Shown piece by piece: positions 42,453 to 51,560 of a DNA stretch of 64,000 bases. Both the position numbers and the translations under genes were made by a program. The stretch is from Aromatoleum anaerobium (lineage in GTDB: Bacteria > Pseudomonadota > Gammaproteobacteria > Burkholderiales > Rhodocyclaceae): contig NZ_WTVG02000039.1 of assembly GCF_012910705.2 (NCBI RefSeq), positions 558,001-622,000 on the forward strand. The letters are read 5' to 3'. The notes under the pieces are model-generated. The model worked only from the letters and a program-made list of their open reading frames with translations. It had not been told where the DNA came from and ran no database searches. Within the stretch, counting starts at the first letter, position 1. The number at the start of each line of letters is the position of its first letter.

Positions 42453-43289
42453 ATGAGATTTGCGGGAAAAGTGGTCGTCGTCACCGGCGCCGGTCAAGGC
42501 ATGGGGCGCGCGATCGCGCAGCGTTTCGTGCAGGAAGGCGCCACGGTTGTCGCGGCGGACATTAACGAAGCCGCTGCACGCGAGACGCTCGAACTCGCAG
42601 GTCGCAGCGACGACACGAAGGCCGGCATCGCCCGCACCTGCAACATCGCCGACAGCGGCGCGGTGAAGGCCCTGTTCGAGGAAGTCGACGGGCTCTATCG
42701 CCGTGTCGACGTGCTGGTGAATAACGCCGGCATCGGCAGCGCGAAGAACGACGGCTTCGACAAGCTGCTCGCGCGCATGGGCGAACGCGGCGCGCAGATG
42801 GCCCGCGGCGAGACGCCGACCGTGTTCCCCGACCTGATTTGCGACATGGCCGACGAAGGCTGGCACGGCGTGATGAAGGTGAACCTCGACGGCACCTTCT
42901 TCTGCACCCGCGAAGCGGTCCGCATGATGATCAAGCACGGCATCAAGGGCTCGATCATCAACATTTCCAGCACTGCCGCAATCTCGGGTGAAGGTGCGCT
43001 GCATTACGCCGCGTCGAAGGCCGCACTGGTCGGCATGACGCGCAGCCTCGCCCGCGAGATCGCTCCGCGCGGCATCCGCGTCAACAACGTCATGCCCGGG
43101 CCGGTCAATACCCCGATCATGCAGAACGTATCGCAGGACTGGATCAATTCGATGGTTGCCGGCATTCCGCTCGGCCGCATGGCGGAGCCTTCCGACATCG
43201 CCGGCGTGGTCGCCTTCCTCGCTTCGGACGACGCGGCAATGGTCACCGGTTCGGATGTCGTCGCCAACGGCGGCTCGTACTTCAAGTAA
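42453..43289 (+). CDS. Short-chain dehydrogenase/reductase (SDR)
   Basis: The 278-residue classical SDR has TGAGQGMGRA near residue 12, NNAG, and the Ser-Tyr-Lys triad INISS...YAASK. A roughly 25-residue insertion after NNAG (residues about 95-120) is longer than in the neighbouring SDRs and may shape a larger substrate pocket. AGGAGAGAC precedes the ATG. It is the first gene of a rightward operon with another SDR, a SnoaL-like protein and an old-yellow-enzyme homologue. Confidence 0.93.
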   Translation: MRFAGKVVVVTGAGQGMGRAIAQRFVQEGATVVAADINEAAARETLELAGRSDDTKAGIARTCNIADSGAVKALFEEVDGLYRRVDVLVNNAGIGSAKNDGFDKLLARMGERGAQMARGETPTVFPDLICDMADEGWHGVMKVNLDGTFFCTREAVRMMIKHGIKGSIINISSTAAISGEGALHYAASKAALVGMTRSLAREIAPRGIRVNNVMPGPVNTPIMQNVSQDWINSMVAGIPLGRMAEPSDIAGVVAFLASDDAAMVTGSDVVANGGSYFK

Positions 43290-43298
43290 GGGGGCGAC

Positions 43299-44069
43299 AT
43301 GTCAGGAAAACTGCACGGAAAAGTGGCTTTCATCACCGGTGGCGGCTCGGGCATCGGCGCCGCGACCGCCCAACGGTTCGCTGCGGAAGGCGCGACGGTG
43401 GTGATCTGCGGGCGCCGCCGCGAACCGCTCGATGAAGTCGTCGCCGCGATCGTCGCGAAGGACGGCAAGGCCGAAGCGGTGGTCGTCGACGTCGGCAACG
43501 AGGCGCAGTTCATCGCCGCGCTCGAAGACGCGGCGAAGCGCCACGGCGGCCTCGACATCCTCGTTAACAATGCGATGGCCTACACCTGGGGCGCGATCGA
43601 AGGCACCTCGACCGAAGACTGGCGCGCGAACTTCACGACCTCGGTCGATGGCACGTTCTGGGGTACGCGCACCGCGATGAAGCTGATGAAGGGTCGCGGC
43701 GGTGCGATCGTCAATCTGTCGTCGATCTGCGGCACGCTCGGCACGCCGTGGATGGCCGGCTACTCGGCGGCGAAAGCAGCGATCATCAACTTCTCGCGTG
43801 CCGCCGCGGCCGAAGGCGCCGCTGACGGCATCCGCGTAAACGTCGTGATCCCGGCCGTCGTCGAAACCCCTGCAACCGCCGGCATGCTTGCCGACGAGAA
43901 ATCGCGCCGCACGACCGAAAAGCTGATCCCGATGGGACGCGTCGGCCAGCCGGACGAACTCGCCGCGGCGATCCTGTTCCTCGCCGGCCCCGATGCGTCC
44001 TACATCACCGGCGTCGCACTGCCCGTCGATGGCGGCCGCTCTGCGGTACTCGTCACCGCGCTTGAATAA
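43299..44069 (+). CDS. Short-chain dehydrogenase/reductase (SDR)
   Basis: The 256-residue SDR has TGGGSGIGAA near residue 15, an NNAM variant of the NNAG motif, and the triad VNLSS...YSAAK. It begins 9 bp after the preceding SDR. The two SDRs are only distantly alike, so they probably act on different alcohol or ketone intermediates. The SnoaL-like gene starts 10 bp after its stop codon. Confidence 0.93.
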   Translation: MSGKLHGKVAFITGGGSGIGAATAQRFAAEGATVVICGRRREPLDEVVAAIVAKDGKAEAVVVDVGNEAQFIAALEDAAKRHGGLDILVNNAMAYTWGAIEGTSTEDWRANFTTSVDGTFWGTRTAMKLMKGRGGAIVNLSSICGTLGTPWMAGYSAAKAAIINFSRAAAAEGAADGIRVNVVIPAVVETPATAGMLADEKSRRTTEKLIPMGRVGQPDELAAAILFLAGPDASYITGVALPVDGGRSAVLVTALE

Positions 44070-44079
44070 GGCCTGCCCG

Positions 44080-44730
44080 ATGAGCATACCGACACCGACG
44101 CTCGAAGAGCGCCTCGACCGGCTCGAATCGATCGAGGAAATCCGCCAGCTGGTGGCGAAATACTCGCTGTCGCTTGACATGCGCGACATGGATGCGCACG
44201 TCAACCTGTTCGCGCCCGACATCCGCGTCGGTCGCGAGCGCGTCGGTCGCGAGCGCGTCGGTCGCGCGCACTTCAAGGCGTGGCAGGACGACACGCTGCG
44301 CGACCAGTTCACCGGCACCTCGCACCACCTCGGCCAGCACCTCATCGAGTTCATCGATCGCGACCACGCTACCGGCGTTGTCTACTCGAAGAACGAGCAT
44401 GAATGCGGCGCCGAGTGGGTGATCATGCAGATGCTGTACTGGGACGACTACGAGCGCATCGACGGGCGCTGGCATTTTCGCCGCCGCCTGCCGTGCTACT
44501 GGTACGCGACCGACCTCAACAAGCCGCCGATCGGCGACATGAAGATGCGCTGGCCGGGGCGCCAGCCCTACGAAGGCACTTTCCACGACCTGTTCCCGTC
44601 GTGGAAGGAGTTCTGGGCCAACCGTCCCGACAAGGACTCGCTGCCCGAAGTGGCGCCGCCGGCGCCGCTGGAGAAGTTCCTCGAAACCATGCGGCGCGGC
44701 ACTCCCGCGCCGAAGATCCGTGTCCGCTGA
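44080..44730 (+). CDS. SnoaL/NTF2-like family protein
   Basis: The 216-residue protein's N-terminal 150 residues match the SnoaL_4/NTF2-like cone fold (IEEIRQLVAKYSLSLDMRDMD, with a later HHLGQHLIEF block). Family members include scytalone dehydratase, bile-acid 7-alpha-dehydratase and ketosteroid-isomerase relatives, so a dehydratase or isomerase role is plausible. The Asp-His pair typical of dehydratases may be represented by Asp 35-38 and HHLGQH. A tandem 15-bp repeat lies inside the coding sequence near residue 50. It is cotranscribed with two SDRs and an old-yellow-enzyme homologue. Confidence 0.82.
   Translation: MSIPTPTLEERLDRLESIEEIRQLVAKYSLSLDMRDMDAHVNLFAPDIRVGRERVGRERVGRAHFKAWQDDTLRDQFTGTSHHLGQHLIEFIDRDHATGVVYSKNEHECGAEWVIMQMLYWDDYERIDGRWHFRRRLPCYWYATDLNKPPIGDMKMRWPGRQPYEGTFHDLFPSWKEFWANRPDKDSLPEVAPPAPLEKFLETMRRGTPAPKIRVR
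44225..44269 (+). repeat. In-frame 15-bp tandem repeat within SnoaL-like gene
   Basis: The unit CGCGTCGGTCGCGAG is present twice exactly (44225-44239, 44240-44254) and a third time with two changed end bases. Each unit adds the five residues Arg-Val-Gly-Arg-Glu. Replication slippage here would change protein length in steps of five residues without shifting frame. Confidence 0.85.
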
Positions 44731-44743
44731 ACGAGGAGCGACG

Positions 44744-45808
44744 ATGAAAGACCTTTTTGACCCGGTCACGCTCGGTGACCTGAAGCTCGCCAACCGTATC
44801 GTCATGGCACCGATGACGCGCAGCCGCGCCGGTGACGGCGACGTGCCGACCGAGCTGATGGTCGAGTACTACCGCCAGCGCGCCAGCGCCGGCTTGATCG
44901 TCGCCGAAGGCACGCAGCCCAGCGCCAATGGCAAGGGTTACTGCCGCACCCCGGGCATCCACAGCGCGGAACAGATCGCCGGCTGGCGCAAGGTCACCGA
45001 TGCGGTGCATCGCGAAGGCGGCTGCATCACGCTGCAGATCATGCACGTCGGGCGCATCGCGAGCCAACTCAACAAGGCCCCCGGTACCGAAACCGTCGCA
45101 CCGTCGGCGATCCAGGCGGCCGGCAGGATCTTCACCGACGCCGCCGGCATGGTGCCGCACGACGTGCCGCGCGCGCTCCGCACCGACGAGATTCCCGGCA
45201 TCCTCAGGGAATACTGGCGGGCCACGGAGAACGCGCTCGCCGCCGGCTTCGACGGCGTCGAACTGCACTGCACCAGCGGCTACCTGCCGATGCAGTTCCT
45301 CGCCGCCAACACCAACCGGCGCGACGATGCCTACGGCGGCTCCCCGACAAAGCGGCTGCGCTTCGTCGTCGAAGCGCTCGAAGCGATGGTCGCCGCGGGC
45401 GGGGCCGGTCGAGTTGGCCTGCGCATCTGCCCCGCGAACCCGTTCAACGACGTCCAGGACGATGACCCGGTGACGACCTACACCGGGCTGCTGCAGGCAA
45501 TCGACCCCCTGGGAATTGCCTATCTGCACGTGATGCGTTCGCCGCTACGCGAACTCGACGCGCTGGCGCTGGCGAAGCGCAATTTCCGCGGTCCGATCAT
45601 CGCCAACGACAGCTTCAAGCTCGCCAGCGCGCAACGCGTGGTCGCTGAAGGCCTTGGTGACGCCGTGTCGTTCGGACGCTACTTTATCGGCAACCCCGAT
45701 CTCGTCAGTCGCTTCCGCGAAGGCGCGCCGCTCGCGGAGTTCGACCAGAACACGCTGTACACACCCGGTCCGCGCGGCTACACGGATTACCCCGCGTTCG
45801 CCGCCTGA
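44744..45808 (+). CDS. Old-yellow-enzyme family NADH:flavin oxidoreductase (NemA/OPR-like)
   Basis: The 354-residue FMN-dependent ene-reductase has DLKLANRIVMAPMTRSRA at the N-terminus, LQIMHVGRIA, the catalytic-tyrosine region ELHCTSGYLPMQFL and DAVSFGRYFIGNPD near the C-terminus. It is a single TIM barrel without FeS or FAD domains. It reduces activated double bonds such as alpha,beta-unsaturated ketones. The usual His-x-x-His/Asn pair that binds the carbonyl reads HCTSGY, a variation from the classical HxxN/HxxH. GAGGAG lies 6 bases before ATG 44744. It is the last gene of the SDR operon; a GC-rich hairpin separates it from the MFS gene. Confidence 0.92.
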   Translation: MKDLFDPVTLGDLKLANRIVMAPMTRSRAGDGDVPTELMVEYYRQRASAGLIVAEGTQPSANGKGYCRTPGIHSAEQIAGWRKVTDAVHREGGCITLQIMHVGRIASQLNKAPGTETVAPSAIQAAGRIFTDAAGMVPHDVPRALRTDEIPGILREYWRATENALAAGFDGVELHCTSGYLPMQFLAANTNRRDDAYGGSPTKRLRFVVEALEAMVAAGGAGRVGLRICPANPFNDVQDDDPVTTYTGLLQAIDPLGIAYLHVMRSPLRELDALALAKRNFRGPIIANDSFKLASAQRVVAEGLGDAVSFGRYFIGNPDLVSRFREGAPLAEFDQNTLYTPGPRGYTDYPAFAA

Positions 45809-45896
45809 ACGGCGCGCCGATACGGCCGCCCCTCGGGGGCGCCGCACTCCCTGCCGCATTCCCTTTTCCGCATTCCATACATTGCCGGGAGACTCC

Positions 45897-47339
45897 ATGG
45901 ACTCACGTACGGCGTGGAAGATTTATCTCGCCCTGCTGTTCGGCACTTTCGTCACGATCGAAGCCGCAGCCTTCCAGGCCCCGGCGTTGCCGAGCCTGAC
46001 GAAGCATTTTGGCATCCCGATCAATCTCGCGGCGCTGATCCTGCTGATGTATTCGCTCGGGGTCACGGTGTTCGCGCCAATCATGGGCCGCCTCGGCGAC
46101 CAGATCGGGCGCAAGCGCGTGCTCCTCGTCGGCCTGCTCGGCTTCGCGCTGTCGGAAATCGCTGCCGCAAGCGCCGCGAACTTCCCCATCTTCCTCGCCG
46201 CGCGTTTCCTGCAGGGGCTCAGCGTCGCCTGCATCCTGCCGGGCGTGTTCGCCTACATCGGCCACCTGTTTCCCGAACAGCGGCGCGGCATGGCACTCGG
46301 CATCTTCGCGATGACGATGACGCTCGGCGCGGCCAGCGGCGGTCTGCTCGGGGGTCTGCTGATCGACCGTTTCGGCTGGCCCAGCGTCTACTGGATCAGC
46401 GGCGCGCTCGCCTTCGTCGGCATCCTGCCGGTGATGATGCTGGTGCCCGATCTGCGCAGCACCCAGTCCCCGGCCCGCTTCGACCTGAAAGGCGCGCTGT
46501 GCCTGTTCGCGACGATCGGCGCGCTGCTGTCGCTACCGACCTGGGTCGGCAACTTCGGCGCCAGCTCGCCCTACACCGCCGTCATCGCCGCGACCGGCAT
46601 CCTCGGCCTCGCGATGCTGTGGCGCACCGGTCAGCGTGCCGCCGCGCCGGTCGTGGACATCGCCATCCTGCGCCACCGCGCGTTCGCGCTCCCCAGTGCA
46701 ATCTACTGGCTGCACCTGGTGTCCTTCAGCGGCATTGTTTATGCGCTGGCCTTCTTCATCAACGGCCGACCCGGCGGCAGCGCCTCGCAGTTCGGCTTCG
46801 TCGCGCTGTTCCTGTACGGCAGCAGCATGCTCAGCGCCCCGCTCGCCGGCCGCCTGATCGACCGCCTCGCACCGCGCACGGTAACGATTTTCTCGCTCAC
46901 CGGCACCCTGCTCGGGCTCGCGCTGCTGCTCGGCATCCGCGTTGACACCCCGCTCTGGTTCATCGTCGCGACCGTCTGCCTGCTCGGACTGATGATGGGC
47001 AGCAACTCGCCGGCGGTGATGAAGCTCGCGATCGGGGCCGTGCCGTGCGACAAGATGGGTGCCGGCACCGGACTGTTCAGCATGCTGCGCGACCTCGGCG
47101 CGCCGACCGGATCATCCCTGTCGCTTGCTGTGTTCAGCACCTCGCTGGCCATCCACACCCGGCAGGGGAACCCCGACGCGCTGGCCGCCGCGCTGTCGAA
47201 TGTCGGCTACCTGCTCGGCGGCCTGATCAGCGTCGCGCTGCTGCTGAGCCTGCGCCTCGAAAGGGGGCCGGCCCGCAGCAGCGCCGAATCCGTCAGCGCC
47301 CCGCCGCGCGACGCCCTGCCATCCGACCAAAGAACGTAG
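45897..47339 (+). CDS. MFS transporter (DHA2-like, about 14 helices)
   Basis: This 480-residue inner-membrane transporter starts at 45897 with GGGAGAC upstream. The MFS loop motif GRLGDQIGRKRVLL follows helix 2, and the motif-C-like GAASGGLLGGLLIDRFGW lies in helix 5. Number and spacing of hydrophobic segments fit 14 helices, as in drug:H+ antiporters of the DHA2 group. It could export a toxic intermediate or take up substrate. Its last 47 bases overlap the end of the convergent ketosteroid-dehydrogenase-like gene. Confidence 0.9.
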   Translation: MDSRTAWKIYLALLFGTFVTIEAAAFQAPALPSLTKHFGIPINLAALILLMYSLGVTVFAPIMGRLGDQIGRKRVLLVGLLGFALSEIAAASAANFPIFLAARFLQGLSVACILPGVFAYIGHLFPEQRRGMALGIFAMTMTLGAASGGLLGGLLIDRFGWPSVYWISGALAFVGILPVMMLVPDLRSTQSPARFDLKGALCLFATIGALLSLPTWVGNFGASSPYTAVIAATGILGLAMLWRTGQRAAAPVVDIAILRHRAFALPSAIYWLHLVSFSGIVYALAFFINGRPGGSASQFGFVALFLYGSSMLSAPLAGRLIDRLAPRTVTIFSLTGTLLGLALLLGIRVDTPLWFIVATVCLLGLMMGSNSPAVMKLAIGAVPCDKMGAGTGLFSMLRDLGAPTGSSLSLAVFSTSLAIHTRQGNPDALAAALSNVGYLLGGLISVALLLSLRLERGPARSSAESVSAPPRDALPSDQRT

Positions 47340-48762
47340 AGTCGCCGAGGGACATGCCGGAACTGTAACCCTCACCCCAGCGCGGCAGGCCGCAGGCGCA
47401 ACGGCCCGCCGCATACAGCCCCGGAATGACCTCGCCATCGGCATTCAGCACTTCGCCCTCGGTCCGGGTCGCGAGTCCGCCCAGCGTGAAGGCATGCGAC
47501 GGCAGATCGCCCTTGCAGTAACTTAACGCGGCAAACGGCGGCTTGGTTAGCGGGCGCAGCCAGTCGGCCGATTTGTGGAAATACGGATCGCGCCCTTCCA
47601 GGGCCAGGCGATTGAACTCCTCGACCGTATGCACCAGCGCCCCTTCGGGCATCCCCAATTCCTGTTCCACCTCGTCCCAGCTCTCGCCGACGGCTGCGAT
47701 TGTCATGTCGCGGTGGATCATCGGGCGTCCGAAGATGCCCTCGTCGACCAGCAGCCAGGCATGCCCGCCGGGCTGGCGCAGCACGTAATGGGCGATGCGG
47801 CCGTGGTAGGCATCCTCGTTGATGAAACGGCTGCCGGATTGGTTGACGAAAATCCCCTTCACCAGCGATTCGGGCGGGAAATACGGCACGGTCGCAAAGA
47901 ACTGGTCCATGTGGATCGCCGCCCCGCCGACGCTGATGCCCATGCGGATGCCCGAACCGTCGTCGTTGCCGGCCGACACCTGGGTGTCGCAGGTGAGCGC
48001 GCCCGGCGCGTAGCGCGCGACCATGTCGCGGTTGGCGATGAAGCCACCGGCCGCGAGCACCACGCCGCGCCGGGCGCGCACGTAGCGTGGCTCGCCGTCG
48101 ATGCGCACGACCAGGCCAACGACCTCGTTGCCCTTGCCGACGATCAGCGTCAGCGCCCGGCTGCTGTAATGCACCGCCGCCCCGAGCGCCTCGGCCCGCC
48201 CGCACAGCTTCTCCATCAGCACCTTCCCCGCACTCCAGCCGTCGTGCTGTGCGGTGTGGCCGCGCGGCGCGGGCTTCGCCGCGGCGGAAAACGGCCATGC
48301 CTGCTCGGAGCCGGACCACACCAGCGTGTCGTCGGTCAGCGGTTCCAGCCACTTGCCCGGCAGATAGCTGCCCTTGTACGGCACCCCCTGCTCCTGCAGC
48401 CAGCGGAAATGCGCCTCCGCATTCTCGGCATAGACGCGCACCCGCGCCTCGTCGGCACCGGGTCCGCCGGCCATCATCAGGTACTTGAACAGATCCTCGG
48501 TCGAATCCTCGAAGCCCGCGGCACGCTGCGCCGAGGTACCGCCGCTGCCGCCCACGTAGACTTCACCGCCCGACAGCGCGGCACTGCCGCCGGCCGCCGC
48601 GGCGACCTCGAAAATCGTCACCTCCGCGCCCGCCCGTCGCGCCTCGATCGCGGCGCAGCTGCCTGCCGCGCCGAAGCCGACGATCACGACATCGGTCTCG
48701 CTATCCCAGTGAGGCACGTCCTCGACGCGGCACGGCCGCGACGGCGAAAACTGTTTCTGCAT
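47293..48762 (-). CDS. FAD-dependent oxidoreductase of the fumarate-reductase / 3-ketosteroid dehydrogenase family
   Basis: The 489-residue protein has an N-terminal FAD motif DVVIVGFGAAGSCAAIEARRAGAEV (about residues 22-46) and a C-terminal FAD block GLYAAGRCACGLP then GEGYSSGMSLGDSTFFGR. The latter is typical of the FAD_binding_2 group that contains ketosteroid delta1- and delta4-(5alpha)-dehydrogenases. Such enzymes introduce a double bond next to a ring ketone. A steroid substrate is not proven; any cyclic ketone would fit. It follows an old-yellow-enzyme homologue by 50 bp in the leftward DUF1302 operon. Confidence 0.88.
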   Translation of the reverse strand: MQKQFSPSRPCRVEDVPHWDSETDVVIVGFGAAGSCAAIEARRAGAEVTIFEVAAAAGGSAALSGGEVYVGGSGGTSAQRAAGFEDSTEDLFKYLMMAGGPGADEARVRVYAENAEAHFRWLQEQGVPYKGSYLPGKWLEPLTDDTLVWSGSEQAWPFSAAAKPAPRGHTAQHDGWSAGKVLMEKLCGRAEALGAAVHYSSRALTLIVGKGNEVVGLVVRIDGEPRYVRARRGVVLAAGGFIANRDMVARYAPGALTCDTQVSAGNDDGSGIRMGISVGGAAIHMDQFFATVPYFPPESLVKGIFVNQSGSRFINEDAYHGRIAHYVLRQPGGHAWLLVDEGIFGRPMIHRDMTIAAVGESWDEVEQELGMPEGALVHTVEEFNRLALEGRDPYFHKSADWLRPLTKPPFAALSYCKGDLPSHAFTLGGLATRTEGEVLNADGEVIPGLYAAGRCACGLPRWGEGYSSGMSLGDSTFFGRMAGRRAAGR

Positions 48763-48812
48763 AGTGGAACTCCTGTTGGGGTGATTGCGGACCGGTGTTG
48801 CACGGCAGGAAT

Positions 48813-50039
48813 TCAGCCGGCCGCCCGGACTTTGTTGGGTTGTGGGTCATTCGGCGGATTCATCACGCACCAGGTGCCCGCCGGGTGATAAATATAGGGC
48901 ACGCAGCGGTTGCAGCTGGTACAACCGGACTGCGTCGCGCTGCCGTCGCGGAACTTGTTGACCAGCGCCGGATCGTGGATCAGCGCGCGCGCCATGACGA
49001 CCGCCTCGAAGCCTTCGCGCACCGCCGCCTCGGCGTTCGCGAGCGACTTCGCACCACCGAGGTAGCCGAGCGGCACCGTCACCGCCGCGCGGATGCGGCG
49101 CGAATACTCCAGGAAATACATCTCGCGGAACGTGACCTTCGGCGCATTGAGCTGCGACAGCTTCAGCATCAGGTTCGTGACCCAGCTCCCGGCGAGCACC
49201 TTCTTCATCTCGTCCAGGTTGTGGTTGCTGCCGAACATGAACCACCCGGACTCGACGTTGCGCCCGCCCGACAACACCAGCAGGTCGGCGCCCGCCGCCT
49301 GCAGCGCGCGGGCCGTGACGATCGCGTCCTCGACGGTCGCGCCGCCCTTGACGCCATCGGCAACATTGATCTTCGCAAGCACTGCCATGTCCTTGCCGAC
49401 CGCAGCCTTGACTCGCGCAAGCAGCGCTGCAGGAAAACGCACGCGGTTCTCGGCGCTGCCGCCGAACGCGTCGCGCCGCCGGTTCGACAGCGGTGAAATG
49501 AACTGGTTGAGCAGATAGCCGTGGCCCATGTGGAGCTCGACCGCATCGAAGCCGGCCTGCCGGCACAGTCGCGCGGCGTCGACGAATTGCTGCGTGACGA
49601 GCTCCATGTCGGCCGCCGTCATCGCGCGCTGGAACACATTCCCACGCAGCATCCCGGCCTTGTTGAAGCCGGAGGAAGCGCTCATCGTCGGCCCGTCGAC
49701 CTTGACCGAAGTAACGAAAGACCCGCCGTGCGTGATCTGGTAGCAGACCGCCGCACCTTCCGCATGGACGGCGTCGGCCAGCGCCTTCAGGTCCGGCAGG
49801 ATCTGCGGCCGCAGCCAGACCTGGTTCGGCAGCGTGCGGCCGACTTCGCTGACCGCGCCATAGGCCACGATCGTCATACCGATGCCGCCAGCGGCCATGT
49901 CGCGGTGATGTTTCACGAGCGCCTTGCTCGGCGCCCCATCGACGACCATGCCTTCGTTGGCACCGGAACGGATAAAACGGTTGCGGAGCCGAAGCGGCCC
50001 CAGCGTCAGTGGATCGAATGGAGATGCCGCAACTATCAT
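48813..50039 (-). CDS. Old-yellow-enzyme-like NADH:flavin oxidoreductase with FeS cysteines, lacking the FAD/NAD domain
   Basis: The 408-residue protein starts at 50039 (MIVAASPFDPL). It is a TIM barrel like the N-terminal part of 2,4-dienoyl-CoA reductase (LRLRNRFIRSGANEG, HMGHGYLLNQFISPLSNRR). A C-terminal CTSCNRC plus a fourth Cys 12 residues later is a complete set for a [4Fe-4S] cluster. Unlike the 665-residue protein at 7092, it ends there and has no dinucleotide-binding domain, so it must receive electrons from a partner protein. It is transcribed with the ketosteroid-dehydrogenase-like gene. Confidence 0.88.
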   Translation of the reverse strand: MIVAASPFDPLTLGPLRLRNRFIRSGANEGMVVDGAPSKALVKHHRDMAAGGIGMTIVAYGAVSEVGRTLPNQVWLRPQILPDLKALADAVHAEGAAVCYQITHGGSFVTSVKVDGPTMSASSGFNKAGMLRGNVFQRAMTAADMELVTQQFVDAARLCRQAGFDAVELHMGHGYLLNQFISPLSNRRRDAFGGSAENRVRFPAALLARVKAAVGKDMAVLAKINVADGVKGGATVEDAIVTARALQAAGADLLVLSGGRNVESGWFMFGSNHNLDEMKKVLAGSWVTNLMLKLSQLNAPKVTFREMYFLEYSRRIRAAVTVPLGYLGGAKSLANAEAAVREGFEAVVMARALIHDPALVNKFRDGSATQSGCTSCNRCVPYIYHPAGTWCVMNPPNDPQPNKVRAAG

Positions 50040-50155
50040 GGGCTGATCCTTATCGTCGCTGCGGCAGGCAGCCTGCCGCAAAAATAACGCAGCGCCGCCC
50101 GCGGGTGGAACCGGGGTGCTTCATTCCCGATGCCGCCCGCGGAGGGTTTGCGGCA

Positions 50156-51532
50156 TCAAAGACCCATACGCCGCGCGGCTTCCGGCCCGAACATCTGCGG
50201 CGTCACCTTGCCCTCGTTGAGCTTGTAGGCAGACGGTTGCTCGTTGATCAGGTTGAACGCGAGATAGCTGCCGGCATTGAGGTCATGGTAGAAGCCCGCG
50301 CCCGCCTGCAAGCTCTCCATCTCGTACGCGTAGAAGTGATTCACCATCGACGTGCGCCACAGCCCGCCGCGCGCGTCATAGTTGTCCGCCATGATCGCGA
50401 ACAGCGAGTCCTCGTCGATGAAGAAGACGCGCTTGCCATACAGGTGGCGGAAGCCCTCCTTCAGCTTGCCCTCGAGCACCCACACGCGGTGCAGCTCGTA
50501 GCGCATAAAGTCGGGATTCGCGTGGCCCGGCTTGACGAGATCCGCGTACTTAACATTGGGCGAATGAACGCGGTAGGTGTTGTACGGGATGTACACCTCC
50601 TGCTTGCCGACGATGCTCCAGTTGTAGCGCTCGGGCGAACCGTTAAACACGCGCACCTCGTCGACGGTGATCGAGCCGCCGGTGCCGGGGAAGGACATGT
50701 CGTAGCCGTAGCCCGGCGACTGCCGTACGCGCCGCGTGCCCGGGTCGAAACGCCAGCTCTGGCGCGGATTCTGCGCGTAGTTGAAAAACTCGAAGCCGGT
50801 GTTGATCTCGCCCTTGTCACGCTCGGGCAGCAGCGTCTCGTTCAGGTAATACGTCGACTGCCCTTCGGTCTTGCGCCGTACGCCCGGTTCGCACGCCGCG
50901 CACATGTTGCGCGACCTCACGCGCCCCCAGTTGATCGCGCCGTCGGCAAGCACATACGCGTTGTCCGACACGAGCTCCTCGGTGAACGCGCGGTACGGCA
51001 TGATCGCGTTCCACAGCAGCTCGAGCCCGTTCTTCGGGAACGGGAATAACGGGCCGCCAGTGACGCCCGTCACGCCCTCGCCGTTGTCGACGAGCTCGGC
51101 GCTCGCGGCGTTCTCCTTCGCGGCTTGGCACACGGAGTCCGGCAAACGGAAGTCGCGGTGCGACGGATAGACCGGCATGCGGAAGGTCTGCGGATACTTC
51201 TTGAACAGCGCTTTCTGGCCGTCGGTCAGGCGCGCGGCGTACTGCTCCATGTTCGCCGCCGTGATCACGAACAGCGGCTTCTCGTCCGGATACGCATCGA
51301 CCGGATGGTTGCCGGTCCCTTTGAACGCCACGTGGGGCGGCGCGCCCAGCCACTTGCCGCTGTATTCGGGAATGCTTCCGTCCTTGTTACCGGCCTTCTC
51401 GGCGCCGACACAGGTCAGATCCTTGCCCAAACGGGCGACTTCATCGGCGGCGCCCTTGGCATGCGCGACCACGGGGAACATCTGGATTCCGGCCGCCACG
51501 GAGAGCAGCAGCCCGCAAAATTTCATCTTCAT
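50156..51532 (-). CDS. DUF1329 family outer-membrane-associated lipoprotein-like protein
   Basis: The 458-residue protein has an N-terminal signal peptide (MKMKFCGLLLSVAAG..AHA, cleavage near residue 25). The body matches the DUF1329 layout, a LolB/LolA-like fold, with repeated aromatic strands such as GGLWRTSMVNHFYAYEME. DUF1329 genes nearly always sit beside DUF1302 genes in clusters for uptake and degradation of hydrophobic compounds such as steroids, alkanes and terpenoids. It starts 28 bp after the DUF1302 gene. A periplasmic substrate carrier role is inference. The usual RND-type partner is absent here. Confidence 0.9.
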   Translation of the reverse strand: MKMKFCGLLLSVAAGIQMFPVVAHAKGAADEVARLGKDLTCVGAEKAGNKDGSIPEYSGKWLGAPPHVAFKGTGNHPVDAYPDEKPLFVITAANMEQYAARLTDGQKALFKKYPQTFRMPVYPSHRDFRLPDSVCQAAKENAASAELVDNGEGVTGVTGGPLFPFPKNGLELLWNAIMPYRAFTEELVSDNAYVLADGAINWGRVRSRNMCAACEPGVRRKTEGQSTYYLNETLLPERDKGEINTGFEFFNYAQNPRQSWRFDPGTRRVRQSPGYGYDMSFPGTGGSITVDEVRVFNGSPERYNWSIVGKQEVYIPYNTYRVHSPNVKYADLVKPGHANPDFMRYELHRVWVLEGKLKEGFRHLYGKRVFFIDEDSLFAIMADNYDARGGLWRTSMVNHFYAYEMESLQAGAGFYHDLNAGSYLAFNLINEQPSAYKLNEGKVTPQMFGPEAARRMGL

Positions 51533-51560
51533 GAGAATTCCTCTTTGAGGGGGAACAGAA

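Noticed and set aside
44225-44269. Sequencing artefact as the source of the tandem repeat
   Set aside because: The third unit carries base differences and the frame is preserved, so a real repeat is more likely, though copy number could still be miscounted.
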